From: Centipeda noxia ATCC 43541
GTDB lineage: Bacteria; Bacillota; Negativicutes; Selenomonadales; Selenomonadaceae
DNA: 64,000 bases
Reading direction: 5' to 3'
Assembly: GCF_000160555.1 (NCBI RefSeq)
Contig: NZ_GG749281.1
Span: forward strand, 225,955-289,954
The position numbers and the translations under genes are program-made. Below are positions 44,125-55,306 of the stretch, one piece after another (position 1 is the first letter of the stretch; every line of letters starts with the position of its first letter). The notes under the pieces are model-generated. The model did no database searches and was not told where the DNA came from. It worked only from the letters and a program-made list of their open reading frames with translations.

Positions 44125-44153
44125 TTGAAATTATGATTTTTATATGCTATACT
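44125..44153 (+). promoter_or_regulatory. Promoter of the NAD(P)-binding oxidoreductase gene
   Basis: TTGAAA (44125-44130), 17-bp spacer, TATACT (44148-44153), 48 bp before the ATG. Confidence 0.8.
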
Positions 44154-44200
44154 CATTTTGTAATCGAGATAATTACTAAATGTTTATGGAGGTATTTCAT

Positions 44201-44830
44201 ATGAAAATCGCAGTTGCAGCATCGAACGGGAAGGCAAGCCGTGCAGTCATCAGCGAACTGATCGCGCGCGGACATGAGGTGACGGCATTTGCACGCAGCG
44301 AGAACAAAAGTGCAGCAAAGAATTTCGTACAGAAGGACATCATGGACCTGACGAAGGATGATCTGGCAGGATTTGATGCGGTCGTGGACGGGTTCGGCGC
44401 GTATACGCCGGAGATGCTGCCGCTGCACACAAAGACAAGCCAGCATCTCGCGGATCTCGTCGCGGGTACGAAGACGCGTCTCTATATTGTCGGCGGTGCG
44501 GGCAGTCTCTATGTCGATCCGGAGCACCGTGTGCAGCTGCTCGATACCCCGGAATTCCCGGCGGAGTTCTATGCGCTGGCGAAGGCGCAGACGGAGGAGC
44601 TGGCGGCGCTCCGCTCCCGCACGGATGCGAAGTGGGTCTTTGTGAGCCCCGCAGCGGACTTCCGTGCCGGCGGGGCAAAGACGGGCAGGTATATCCTCGG
44701 CGGCGAGGAGCTGACGCTGAGCGCGGCGGGCGAGAGTATCATCAGCTATGCGGACTATGCACTCGGGATGGCCGACCTGATCGAGAGTGGGACTCATATC
44801 GGTGAGCGCGTGTCTCTCGTGCAGGCGTAA
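44201..44830 (+). CDS. NAD(P)H-binding oxidoreductase (atypical SDR / NmrA-like)
   Basis: The 209-residue protein has an N-terminal Rossmann strand MKIAVAASNGKASRAVISELIARGHEVTAFAR, where the glycine motif is loose. DAVVDGFGAY and YIVGGAGSLYVD follow. Such proteins are atypical SDRs that bind NAD(P) as sensors or small reductases. No catalytic Tyr-x-x-x-Lys is seen. GGAGG precedes the ATG at 44201. Next genes are the macrodomain/sirtuin pair, 33 bp later, possibly co-transcribed. Confidence 0.8.
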   Translation: MKIAVAASNGKASRAVISELIARGHEVTAFARSENKSAAKNFVQKDIMDLTKDDLAGFDAVVDGFGAYTPEMLPLHTKTSQHLADLVAGTKTRLYIVGGAGSLYVDPEHRVQLLDTPEFPAEFYALAKAQTEELAALRSRTDAKWVFVSPAADFRAGGAKTGRYILGGEELTLSAAGESIISYADYALGMADLIESGTHIGERVSLVQA

Positions 44831-44863
44831 ATGTGATCAAAAATCTATGAAGGAAGTGGTTCG

Positions 44864-45646
44864 ATGTCCCTTGCTCTCATTCAAAGGCTGAATGCGATGC
44901 TCCTCGCTGAGATGCCGGAGTATCGCGGGCAGGCGGCGGGGGTCGGAGAGACGGAGGCAGCGCAGCGGAATCTGCTGCGTGCGCTCATGAATGTCCGTCC
45001 TCCCCTGCCGCTCACAGAGGAGTTCGTGCGCCTGCAGGATGAACTGCTCGCCGCAGAGCGGGAGGAGCGCGGCGTCATCGATGTGACGGCACTGTCCACC
45101 GCCCCATCGGATGAGCGCATTACCCTCTGGCAGGGTGACATCACGCGCCTCTCTGCGGATGCGATTGTCAACGCGGCGAACGCGGCTCTCCTCGGCTGCT
45201 TCATCCCCTGCCACCGCTGCATCGACAACGCGATTCACAGTGCGGCGGGTCTGCAGCTGCGCGCGGAATGCGCCGCGCTCATGGAGCGTCAGGGACATCC
45301 GGAGGAGACGGGCACGGCGAAGATCACGCAGGGGTACAATCTCCCTGCGCGCCACGTCATCCATACGGTCGGACCGATCGTCAGCGGAGCTCTGACGGAT
45401 GAACACAGGGAGCTCCTTGCCTCCTGCTATCGCTCCTGCCTGCATCTCGCGGCGGAGCATGGCCTCAGGAGCATCGTCTTTTGCTGCATCTCAACCGGAG
45501 AGTTTCATTTTCCAAACAAAGAAGCGGCTGAGATCGCCGTACGCGAGGTGCGGGCGTTTCTCGCGCAGAATAAATCAATGGAACGCGTGGTATTCAACGT
45601 CTTCAAAGACGAGGACCGCATGATTTACGAAAGACTGCTGTCATGA
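44864..45646 (+). CDS. Zinc-dependent macrodomain protein-ADP-ribose hydrolase
   Basis: The 260-residue protein has a helical N-terminal part and a macrodomain from about residue 90. It contains DAIVNAANAALLGCFIPCHRCIDNAIHSAAG, with the Cys/His zinc pattern of the SirTM-linked class, and HVIHTVGPIV and FCCISTGEFHFPNKEAAEIAV. It removes ADP-ribose from proteins. The sirtuin starts 4 bp before its stop, matching the SirTM-macrodomain operons known from Staphylococcus and Streptococcus. Confidence 0.9.
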   Translation: MSLALIQRLNAMLLAEMPEYRGQAAGVGETEAAQRNLLRALMNVRPPLPLTEEFVRLQDELLAAEREERGVIDVTALSTAPSDERITLWQGDITRLSADAIVNAANAALLGCFIPCHRCIDNAIHSAAGLQLRAECAALMERQGHPEETGTAKITQGYNLPARHVIHTVGPIVSGALTDEHRELLASCYRSCLHLAAEHGLRSIVFCCISTGEFHFPNKEAAEIAVREVRAFLAQNKSMERVVFNVFKDEDRMIYERLLS

Positions 45647-46533
45647 AAGAAGGCATTGCGAAACTGAAAAACGCCCTCGCCTCTGCCGAATGCATTCTCA
45701 TCGGCGCGGGTGCAGGATTGTCGGCGGCGGCCGGCTACGAATACGGCGGGGCGCGGTTTTTAAAATATTTTTCGGATTTTCATGAGCGCTTCGGCATCAA
45801 TGACATCTACACGGGCGGATTCTACCCGTTCCCGACGCGCGGACTGTTCTGGGCCTGGTGGAGCCGGAGCATCTACATCAACCGCTACGCGCCGATACCG
45901 GAGAGCGATGTCTATCCGAACCTGCTCCGCCTCGCTGCGGGGCGAGATTATTTCGTCCTCACGACGAATGTCGATCATGCCTTTCAGCGCACGGGATTTG
46001 ACAAGGAGCGTCTCTTCTATACGCAGGGAGATTTCGGGCTCTTTCAGAGCAGCAGGCCTGCGGGCGCATCGGCAGGAAGGACGTATGACAACGAGGAACA
46101 GGTACGCGCGATGCTCAGGGCGCAGGGATTCACATTTGCGCCGAACGGAGCACTTCTCCTGCCGGAGGACGGTGTGCCTTTGATGGAGGTGCCGGCGTAT
46201 CTCATCCCGTACTGCCCGGACGACGGCACAGAGATGACGACGAATCTGCGCGCGGATGCATCCTTCGTGGAGGATGCAGGCTGGCATGCCGCTGCTGCGC
46301 GCTATGAGGACTGGCTCGTGCGCAGTGAGGGACGGCGGATGCTCCTCCTCGAGCTCGGGGTCGGGGCGAATACGCCCGGCATCATCAAGTATCCGTTCTG
46401 GCGCATGACGGCGGCGCGCGCGGATGTGACGCTTGCGGCAATCAATCTGGGGGCATATGTCCCCGATGAGATTCGCGGCCGGAACATCGCACTGGACGGG
46501 CATATCGAAGAGGTCTTGCGGGAGCTGCTGTAA
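45643..46533 (+). CDS. Sir2-family protein (class M sirtuin, SirTM type)
   Basis: The 296-residue protein begins with the NAD-binding IGAGAGLSAAAGYEYGG and has VLTTNVDHAFQRTGFDKERLFYTQGDFG, where Asn/Asp/His are the sirtuin active-site residues. The second Rossmann half ends LLELGVGANTPGIIKYPFWRM. Class M sirtuins ADP-ribosylate a lipoylated GcvH-like carrier. Here no GcvH-L or lipoate ligase gene is adjacent, so the substrate may lie elsewhere or differ. It overlaps the macrodomain gene by 4 bp. Confidence 0.88.
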   Translation: MKEGIAKLKNALASAECILIGAGAGLSAAAGYEYGGARFLKYFSDFHERFGINDIYTGGFYPFPTRGLFWAWWSRSIYINRYAPIPESDVYPNLLRLAAGRDYFVLTTNVDHAFQRTGFDKERLFYTQGDFGLFQSSRPAGASAGRTYDNEEQVRAMLRAQGFTFAPNGALLLPEDGVPLMEVPAYLIPYCPDDGTEMTTNLRADASFVEDAGWHAAAARYEDWLVRSEGRRMLLLELGVGANTPGIIKYPFWRMTAARADVTLAAINLGAYVPDEIRGRNIALDGHIEEVLRELL

Positions 46534-46544
46534 TTTTAAAGAGG

Positions 46545-46582
46545 AACTGCCATGCGGAGAGCCGTCCGTATGGCAGTTTTGC
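46545..46582 (+). terminator. Terminator of the macrodomain/sirtuin operon
   Basis: Stem AACTGCCAT/ATGGCAGTT, extended by CGGA/TCCG, followed by a short T-run, 11 bp after the stop. Confidence 0.75.
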
Positions 46583-46606
46583 TTGTAAAATATCTTACGA
46601 AAACAA

Positions 46607-46635
46607 TTGTGATTTGTCCTCGATGGTGTTATATT
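46607..46635 (+). promoter_or_regulatory. Promoter and AT-rich leader of the YhcH gene
   Basis: TTGTGA (46607-46612), 17-bp spacer, TATATT (46630-46635). The following leader to 46758 is about 115 nt and very AT-rich (AATAAATAATATTTTATT-like text), unlike the GC-rich flanks. Confidence 0.6.
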
Positions 46636-46758
46636 CTAAGCATCGATGATTCCATGTGCATTGATCCGTAAAATAAAAACAATAGGGAAAAATAAATAAT
46701 ATTTTATTATAAATAGAAAATAAAATAAATAAATTACTTCGAAATGGAGAGAAAAACA

Positions 46759-47211
46759 ATGATCTACGGCAGCATCCATCACGAAAAGACCTATGCATTC
46801 CTGCCTCCCGCCATACAGAAGGCGCTCTCCTTCGCGCGGACGCACGATCTCGCAGCGCTCCCGACGGGGCGCAATGAGATCGACGGGGATGCGCTCTATG
46901 TGAACATCGCGCACTATACAACAGGACCCTCTGAGGAGAAGATCTGGGAGGCGCACCGCTCCTATATCGATATCCATGTTCTCGCTGAGGGAACGGAGCG
47001 CATCGATGTCAGCCCGATTGAGCGCATGCAGACGGGCGCCTATGAGAAGGACAGGGATTTCACGCCCGCCGAGGGCGACGCAGCATCCGCTGCGGTGATG
47101 CGCCCCGGCGACTTTCTCATCTGCTTTCCGGAGGATGTGCACCGCTCCGGCGTGATGACGGACGCGCCCGCTCCGCTGAAAAAGGGGATTTTTAAAATTC
47201 GCGTGGAATAA
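46759..47211 (+). CDS. YhcH/YjgK/YiaL family protein
   Basis: The 150-residue cupin-like protein has DALYVNIAHYTTGPSEEKIWEAHRSYIDIHVLAEGTERIDV, the family core with the metal-binding Glu/His set. FLICFPEDVHRSGVM and KKGIFKI form the C-terminus. In enterobacteria these accompany sialic-acid catabolism. Here it stands alone, so a sugar-linked role is only suggested. GGAGAG precedes ATG 46759. Confidence 0.88.
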   Translation: MIYGSIHHEKTYAFLPPAIQKALSFARTHDLAALPTGRNEIDGDALYVNIAHYTTGPSEEKIWEAHRSYIDIHVLAEGTERIDVSPIERMQTGAYEKDRDFTPAEGDAASAAVMRPGDFLICFPEDVHRSGVMTDAPAPLKKGIFKIRVE

Positions 47212-47220
47212 AATTTGCAC

Positions 47221-47263
47221 AAAAAAGCGCTCTGTTTCTCCTGATGAGAAACAGAGCGCTTTG
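47221..47263. terminator. Bidirectional terminator between yhcH-like gene and gyrA
   Basis: A 17-bp perfect stem (AAAGCGCTCTGTTTCTC...) with a 5-nt loop lies between converging stops. Six T on the gyrA side. Confidence 0.93.
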
Positions 47264-47276
47264 TATGCAGATTTAT

Positions 47277-49724
<2,448 letters not shown>

Positions 49725-49765
49725 AATGTCACCTCTCCGTGTTTATTTCACAATAGAACATGATA

Positions 49766-49795
49766 ATTATAGCATTTTCGCGGGGAAAAGTCTAT
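49766..49795 (-). promoter_or_regulatory. Promoter of gyrA
   Basis: On the minus strand TATAAT (49766-49771) with TAGACT 17 bp upstream, 42 bp before gyrA. The -35 is weak. Confidence 0.5.
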
Positions 49796-49860
49796 GTTTT
49801 GAGAGGGGCTGCCTCATTCTGCCACAAAATATTGGCGTAAATTTTCGGCCCTCTTTCATT

Positions 49861-49874
49861 TGCTGTCGACAGCA
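49861..49874. promoter_or_regulatory. Perfect 14-bp palindrome upstream of the OGT-like gene
   Basis: TGCTGTCGACAGCA is a perfect palindrome in the 288-bp gap between gyrA and the glycosyltransferase. It could be an operator for either gene. No other gene or RNA is seen in this gap. Confidence 0.35.
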
Positions 49875-50012
49875 GGCAATATCGTTGGCATCCAGCCGCT
49901 CTTTTTCGGACAATCTTGGGGCGTGCAGCGCCGTATGGAAGGGCATGCGAAAAGGGATTCTGCGTACGCTCGTCGAATAAACAGCGGAGGAACGCCAAAG
50001 AGGAGGGACGAT

Positions 50013-51725
50013 GTGGAGGATATGCAGGAGCTGCGGCAGGCGATTCTGCTGCGTGCAAACGAGCTCTACGAGGCAAAGGAATATGTGCGTGCGGCGGAGG
50101 TAGCACGGGAGCTGCTCGCGGCTCTGCCCGAGGATGCGGAGATGCGCTATATCCGTGCGGCCGCCCTGACTGCATGCGGCTCCTATGCGGAGGCGCGTGC
50201 AGAGATTGCCCGCATCCGCACGATAAATCCGGCGCATGCGGGAGCAGCGCGGCAGGAGATCTACATCGACCGCGCGGAGGGAAAGATCCAAGCGGAGATC
50301 GCGCATCTCCATGCACTGATCGCCCGGCTGAAGGAGCGCATCGCCGCAGAGGAAGAGAGCCGCGCCTACTGCACGGTCTTTCTCGCGAGCGCATACAGTC
50401 TCCTCGGCGCCGCGCTGAGCCGCGCGGGCGCAGTCGAGGACGCCGTCGCGGCGTTCCTCTCCTCCAGCCAGCTCGAGACGGAGCGGGAAAAAAAGGCCGT
50501 CGAGTACAGCAATGCGCTCTTTGCCGCAAACTATCTGCCGGCGCATCGGCGCGCGGCGTATGCGGGGCTTGCGCGCGGATATGCCGCTCTTTACGCCGAT
50601 GTGCTGCCTCTCTCCTCTCCGGAGGACGTCGTGCGCGGGCACGACCGCATCCGCATCGGCTATATCTCGCCCGATCTGCGCACGCATCCGGTGGCGACGC
50701 TGCTGCAGCCGCTCCTGCAGTTCTTTGACCGTACGGCATTCTCGGTGTACTGCTATGCGAACTGCGCCGCGGACGAAACCTCCCGGCGGCTGCGCGCAGC
50801 AGCCGATGCATGGCGGAATATCCGCGGCATGACGGCAGAGGAGGCGGCAGCGCTCGTGCGGCGCGACGAGATCGATATTCTCGTCGATCTGGCGGGGCAT
50901 ACGCAGGACAACTGCCTGCCCGTGCTCGCGCATAAGCCCGCACCGGTGCAGGTGACGGGCATCGGCTATTTCAATACGACGGGACTGCCTGCCGTAGACT
51001 ACATGCTCTCGGATGTGTATGTGGACCCTGCAGGCGCGGCGGACGAATCCTTTACGGAGGAGATCATCCGCCTGCCGCACAGCCACTTTTGCTATACGCT
51101 GCGCGCGGATCTGCCCGATGTCGCCCCGCTGCCGATGGAGCGGCGCGGCTGTGCAACGTTCGGCAGCTTCAATAATTTCAGCAAGGCGACGGACGAGGTG
51201 CTCGCACTCTGGCAGCGCGTGCTGGATGCTGTGCCCGGAGCGCGTCTCCTCGTCAAGAGCAAACTCTTTGACAGCGCCGAGGGGCGGGAGATCGCAGCGG
51301 AACGTTTTGCGCGCGCGGGCATTCCGATGGAGCGCACAGAGATGCGCGGGTTCAGCCGCGCGCATCTCTCAGAGTACGCGGATGTGGATATTGCGCTCGA
51401 TACCTTCCCCTATACGGGCGGCATCACGACCTGTGAGGCGCTCGCGATGGGCGTGCCGGTTGTGACGCTCCGCGGGACGAGCCACGGAGCGTGCTTCGGA
51501 GAGAGCCTGCTCGCCAATGCGAACCTGCCCGAGCTCATCGCCGCGTCGCCCGAGGACTACGTGCGGATCGCGGCGGCCCTCGCCTCTGCGCCCGACACGC
51601 TGCGCATCCTGCGGAGGAATCTGCGTGCGATTCTCGGACGCGCGCCGCTGACCGATGCGCGCGGCTATGTGCGCGATGTGGAGCACGCCTATCGGGAGAT
51701 CTGGGAGCGATTCGCGCGTGCTTGA
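50013..51725 (+). CDS. TPR protein with SPINDLY/OGT-like GT41 glycosyltransferase domain
   Basis: The 570-residue protein has N-terminal TPR-like helices (residues about 1-180: ANELYEAKEYVRAAEVARELLAALPEDAEMRYIRAAALTACGSY). A GT41 domain follows: RIGYISPDLRTHPVATLLQPLL, DILVDLAGHTQDNCLPVLAHKPAPVQVTGIGY, GCATFGSFNNFSKATDEVLALW, DVDIALDTFPYTGGITTCEALAMGVPVVTLRG. GTG 50013 is chosen because AGGAGG is 6 nt upstream. It should O-glycosylate proteins in the cytoplasm. In flagellated bacteria such enzymes often modify flagellin, but no flagellar gene is adjacent. Confidence 0.88.
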   Translation: MEDMQELRQAILLRANELYEAKEYVRAAEVARELLAALPEDAEMRYIRAAALTACGSYAEARAEIARIRTINPAHAGAARQEIYIDRAEGKIQAEIAHLHALIARLKERIAAEEESRAYCTVFLASAYSLLGAALSRAGAVEDAVAAFLSSSQLETEREKKAVEYSNALFAANYLPAHRRAAYAGLARGYAALYADVLPLSSPEDVVRGHDRIRIGYISPDLRTHPVATLLQPLLQFFDRTAFSVYCYANCAADETSRRLRAAADAWRNIRGMTAEEAAALVRRDEIDILVDLAGHTQDNCLPVLAHKPAPVQVTGIGYFNTTGLPAVDYMLSDVYVDPAGAADESFTEEIIRLPHSHFCYTLRADLPDVAPLPMERRGCATFGSFNNFSKATDEVLALWQRVLDAVPGARLLVKSKLFDSAEGREIAAERFARAGIPMERTEMRGFSRAHLSEYADVDIALDTFPYTGGITTCEALAMGVPVVTLRGTSHGACFGESLLANANLPELIAASPEDYVRIAAALASAPDTLRILRRNLRAILGRAPLTDARGYVRDVEHAYREIWERFARA

Positions 51726-51781
51726 CGAAGTGGGAGCAGGTGTGCCTATCGCAGACACAGAAAAAGGCGCTGCTGGTGAAC

Positions 51782-51827
51782 AAAAAAATGCCGCCGAAGG
51801 ATCCATTGCCTTCGGCGGCATTTTTTC
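51782..51827. terminator. Bidirectional terminator between OGT-like and malic enzyme genes
   Basis: An 18-bp perfect stem (AAAAAATGCCGCCGAAGG...) with an 8-nt loop, A-run and T-run on the two sides. Confidence 0.93.
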
Positions 51828-51841
51828 GTTTTTGTATGGGC

Positions 51842-53086
51842 TCAGCGTGCCGCGTTTCCGAGTAGTTCGCGCGTGTGTGCGGCGACGTCCTCGGGCGTGA
51901 GGTCGGTGCGGCGTGCGACACCGGTGTCGAGCGCTGCCTTTGCGACGGCGGCGGCGACGGTCGGCGCGACACGCGGGTCGAGCGGGCTCGCGATGATGTT
52001 GGTCTCGTTGAGCTCAGACTCCGGGATGAGGGATGCGATGGCACCGGCAGCAGCGATCTTCATCTCCTCGTTGATCTCCTTCGCACGCACGTCGAGCGCG
52101 CCGCGGAAGATGCCCGGGAAGGCGAGCAGGTTGTTGACCTGATTCGGGAAGTCCGAGCGGCCGGTGCAGACGATGCGTGCGCCCGCGGCCTTTGCCTCGT
52201 CCGGCAGAATCTCGGGCACGGGGTTCGCCATCGCCATGACGACGGGCGCGGGGCTCATGGTCCGGATCATGTCCTGTGTGAGGCTGCCAGGTGCGGAGAC
52301 GCCGATGAAGATGTCCTTGCCCTTGACGACCTCGGCGAGCGTGCCGTGCTCCTTCTGGAGGTTGGAGACCTTGGCGATGCTCTCCTTGTACGGGTTCATG
52401 TTCTCCTTGCGGCCCTCGTAGATGGCACCGGTGGTGTCGCAGAGGACGACGGTCTTTGCGCCGTAGGCGAAGAGGAGGCGTGCGATGGCCTGACCCGCAG
52501 CGCCTGCGCCGTTGATGACGATCTTCGCGGTCTTCAGGTCGCGGTCGAGGTACTTGTATGCGTTGAGCAGGGCAGAGACAACGACAATCGCCGTGCCGTG
52601 CTGGTCGTCGTGGAAGACGGGGATGTCGAGCGTCTTCTTCAGCTCGTTCTCGATGTCAAAGCACTGCGGCGCCTTGATGTCCTCGAGATTGATGCCGCCG
52701 TAGGTCGGCGCGATGAGCTGGCAGACCTTGACGACGTCCTCGACCTTCGGGCTGTCCACGCAGACGGGAACGGAGTCGACGCCGGCGAAGCCCTTGAAGA
52801 GAATGGATTTGCCCTCCATGACAGGAAGTCCTGCGCCCGCGCCGATGTTGCCGAGACCGAGGACGGCGGTGCCGTTCGTGACGACGGCGACCATGTTGCC
52901 CTTCGTTGTGTAGTCGTAGATGGTCTCGGGCTTCTCCTTGATTGCAAGGCACGGCGCCGCGACACCCGGCGTGTAGGCGCGGCTGAGGTCGTCGCGCGAG
53001 CCGAGGGGCACGGTCGGGACGGTTGCCAGCTTGCCGTGATGGCTCTTGTGGAGCTCGAGTGCCTCTGCGTCAAATTTACTTGCCAT
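51842..53086 (-). CDS. NAD(P)-dependent malic enzyme (malate dehydrogenase, decarboxylating)
   Basis: The 414-residue enzyme has [17 protein letters not shown] near the N-terminus and metal and malate blocks ([35 protein letters not shown]). The Rossmann motif is [18 protein letters not shown], and [13 protein letters not shown] follows. It converts malate to pyruvate and CO2 and feeds pyruvate metabolism in a fermenter. The length is that of the short bacterial type without a phosphotransacetylase tail. Confidence 0.95.
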   Translation of the reverse strand: MASKFDAEALELHKSHHGKLATVPTVPLGSRDDLSRAYTPGVAAPCLAIKEKPETIYDYTTKGNMVAVVTNGTAVLGLGNIGAGAGLPVMEGKSILFKGFAGVDSVPVCVDSPKVEDVVKVCQLIAPTYGGINLEDIKAPQCFDIENELKKTLDIPVFHDDQHGTAIVVVSALLNAYKYLDRDLKTAKIVINGAGAAGQAIARLLFAYGAKTVVLCDTTGAIYEGRKENMNPYKESIAKVSNLQKEHGTLAEVVKGKDIFIGVSAPGSLTQDMIRTMSPAPVVMAMANPVPEILPDEAKAAGARIVCTGRSDFPNQVNNLLAFPGIFRGALDVRAKEINEEMKIAAAGAIASLIPESELNETNIIASPLDPRVAPTVAAAVAKAALDTGVARRTDLTPEDVAAHTRELLGNAAR

Positions 53087-53218
53087 GATGAATCTTCCTT
53101 TCTCCGGGGAATCGCTCAGGCGTTTCCCGCTGCTCTTTGTCGGACGGCGGCGCTGTGCGCGCTGTCCATATATATAATGTTTGGGAAAGCTGGTGTAGGC
53201 GGCGGCAGGAGGAACCTA

Positions 53219-54541
53219 TCACTCCTGCTTGCCTGCAGAGCCGCCGCCGCGGGTCGGCGCCCCATCGGAACCGCCCGTCCTGCCGCTCTGTGCGGCGGGG
53301 GCATCGTTCTGGCGGGTGCTCGCGTGCCGCCTGCTCGTGTCGGAGGATGTCCCGGCACCCGAGCTGCGGGGCGGCGAAGATGCATTCGTATCGCCTGTCC
53401 GCGCGCGGTCGCTGCCGGAGCGGCGCTCAGAGGATGTGCCCGAGCGGCCGCGCTCCTCGTCCCCGTCTTTGTCGTCCCTGCGGCTGCGCGCTTCGTCGGA
53501 GCTGACGGCGCGTCCGACGGAGGTGTCGCCCGCGGGGATCTCGGCCGCATCGGCGGGGATGGAGTCCTCGTACTCGCGTACGGCACGTTCCATGCGGCTG
53601 CGCTCATTCGCGGTGAGAGTGACGCCGAGGAGGTCGACCATCGAGCGGCGCAGCTGGCCCATGTCGGGGATCCAGTAGCTGATCTCATTGATGTAGAGCG
53701 GCCGGCCGGGGACCATCTCGGTCCGGAGGCCCTTCGCCTGCGATTCCTTCAGCGTGCCGATGAACTCGAGCATCTGGCGGACACTGAGGTCCGTCTTGAC
53801 GCTGTCGATGACGCTTGCGATAATGCCCGGCAGACGCGGCAGGATGGCGGGCGTTGTCACCGCGTCCATGCAGGCGCGCATGAATTTCTGCTGGCGCTTG
53901 ACGCGGCCGATATCGCCCTCCTCGTCACGGTAGCGCACGTAGGTGACGGCGGTCTTGCCGTCCATATGCTGCATGCCGGGGCGCAGGTCGATGATGAGTC
54001 CCCCGTCGTCATCCCACGGATCCTCGTAGTACATCCGCTTCTCCACGTCGATATCGATGCCGCCGATGGCGTCGACGATCTTTTGAAAAGCGTGGATGTT
54101 GACGATGATATAGTGATCGATGCGGATGCCGAGGAAATCCTCGACCGTCCGCTGCGTTAGCTGCTCGCCGCCGTAGGCATAAGCTGCGTTGATCTTGTCG
54201 TAGCCGTTGCGCGGGATCGCGACGCGCGTGTCGCGCGGGATGGAGAGAAGCGCAGCCTCCTTGCGCGCCGGGTCGATGGTCGCGACCATCAGCGTGTCGC
54301 TGCGCCCGACATCGTCGCTGCGCTCATCCACGCCCATGATCATGATGGTCGCTTTGTCCTTTGCGGTGAGCAGTTCCTCCTTTTGTTCCGTTGTCTTTGC
54401 CCGGTCGAGCAGACTGCTTTGGGCGAAAAATGCGCCCGCGATGGCCGCCAGAACAAAGATGAAAATCGTGCCGAGCACGACATATGGCCAGACTCTTTTC
54501 TTCGGTTTCGATGATAATTTCTTAGGTGGTAGTTTCGTCAA
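53219..54541 (-). CDS. LytR-CpsA-Psr (LCP) family protein with long disordered tail
   Basis: The 440-residue protein has an N-terminal membrane helix (VWPYVVLGTIFIFVLAAIAGAFF) and an LCP domain (residues about 60-225: MIMGVDERSDDVGRSDTLMVATIDPARKEAALLSIPRDTRV; KINAAYAYGG; LTYVRYR-like VTYVRYRDEEGDIGRVKRQQ). After residue about 330 comes roughly 110 residues of low-complexity Ser/Arg/Gly/Asp/Thr text. LCP enzymes attach glycopolymers to peptidoglycan. In a diderm the acceptor may differ. The tail is outside the membrane and unusual. Confidence 0.9.
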   Translation of the reverse strand: MTKLPPKKLSSKPKKRVWPYVVLGTIFIFVLAAIAGAFFAQSSLLDRAKTTEQKEELLTAKDKATIMIMGVDERSDDVGRSDTLMVATIDPARKEAALLSIPRDTRVAIPRNGYDKINAAYAYGGEQLTQRTVEDFLGIRIDHYIIVNIHAFQKIVDAIGGIDIDVEKRMYYEDPWDDDGGLIIDLRPGMQHMDGKTAVTYVRYRDEEGDIGRVKRQQKFMRACMDAVTTPAILPRLPGIIASVIDSVKTDLSVRQMLEFIGTLKESQAKGLRTEMVPGRPLYINEISYWIPDMGQLRRSMVDLLGVTLTANERSRMERAVREYEDSIPADAAEIPAGDTSVGRAVSSDEARSRRDDKDGDEERGRSGTSSERRSGSDRARTGDTNASSPPRSSGAGTSSDTSRRHASTRQNDAPAAQSGRTGGSDGAPTRGGGSAGKQE

Positions 54542-54778
54542 TGCGGGATCGGTCCTTTCCTCCCTTTGTCGGCATATTCCCTACCTGCCGGATGCGGACG
54601 CATGTATTCAGCGCCGCGCGGTTGCGTTCTTGAGGAAGCACTGATACAATGAAGAGCATCAATTTGTCCCGCTGGGAAACAAATCGCATGTTCATCCGTT
54701 CAGTACCACATAATATATAGCAAACGGGCGGAATATGCAAGGTATACTTCGATAAGAATACAGAGAGGAGTGGGCTCC

Positions 54779-55306
54779 ATGGGGGTGGAAATCGAACGAA
54801 AATTCAAGGTGCGCGGCGATTTTCGGCCGAGCGGCAGCGGAACGGAGATCGCACAGGGCTATCTCTCGCGCGATCCGAAGCGGACGGTGCGGGTTCGCAT
54901 CGCGGGGAGCCGCGGATTCCTGACGATCAAGGGAGAGAACCGCGGCGCCGTGCGCGCCGAATACGAGTATGCGATCCCGCTCCCCGATGCGCGCGAACTG
55001 CTCGCGCTCTGCGAGGCGCCGCGCATCGAAAAGACGCGCTATGTCGAGACGGCCGCAGGGCGGCGCTGGGAGATCGACGTATTCCACGGCGCGAACGACG
55101 GTCTCATCATCGCAGAGGTGGAGCTGCCCTCGGCTGATGCGGAGGTGACGCTTCCGCCGTGGGCAGAGGCCGAAGTAACAGGCGAGAGCCGCTACTATAA
55201 TTCTGCACTCATAACACATCCCTATGCACAGTGGACGAAAGAAGAAAGAGTCGGATATCCACGCGAGGCTGTGGACAAGTTCCCCACTCCTGCGCACAAA
55301 ATATAG
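54779..55306 (+). CDS. CYTH domain protein (triphosphatase-like)
   Basis: The 175-residue protein begins with the ExExK signature (VEIERKFKVRG) and has RVRIAGSRGFLTIKGENRGAVRAEYEY and WEIDVFHGANDGLIIAEVEL, the alternating charged strands that form the triphosphate tunnel. It probably hydrolyses inorganic or nucleoside triphosphates. The ATG at 54779 has AGAGGAG 8 nt upstream. Its 3' end already lies in the DnaA-box-rich stretch described at 55270. Confidence 0.9.
   Translation: MGVEIERKFKVRGDFRPSGSGTEIAQGYLSRDPKRTVRVRIAGSRGFLTIKGENRGAVRAEYEYAIPLPDARELLALCEAPRIEKTRYVETAAGRRWEIDVFHGANDGLIIAEVELPSADAEVTLPPWAEAEVTGESRYYNSALITHPYAQWTKEERVGYPREAVDKFPTPAHKI

Noticed and set aside
51875-54160. 761-codon plus-strand frame across malic enzyme and LCP gene
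   Set aside because: Antisense to two real genes and crosses a gene boundary with no sensible start.
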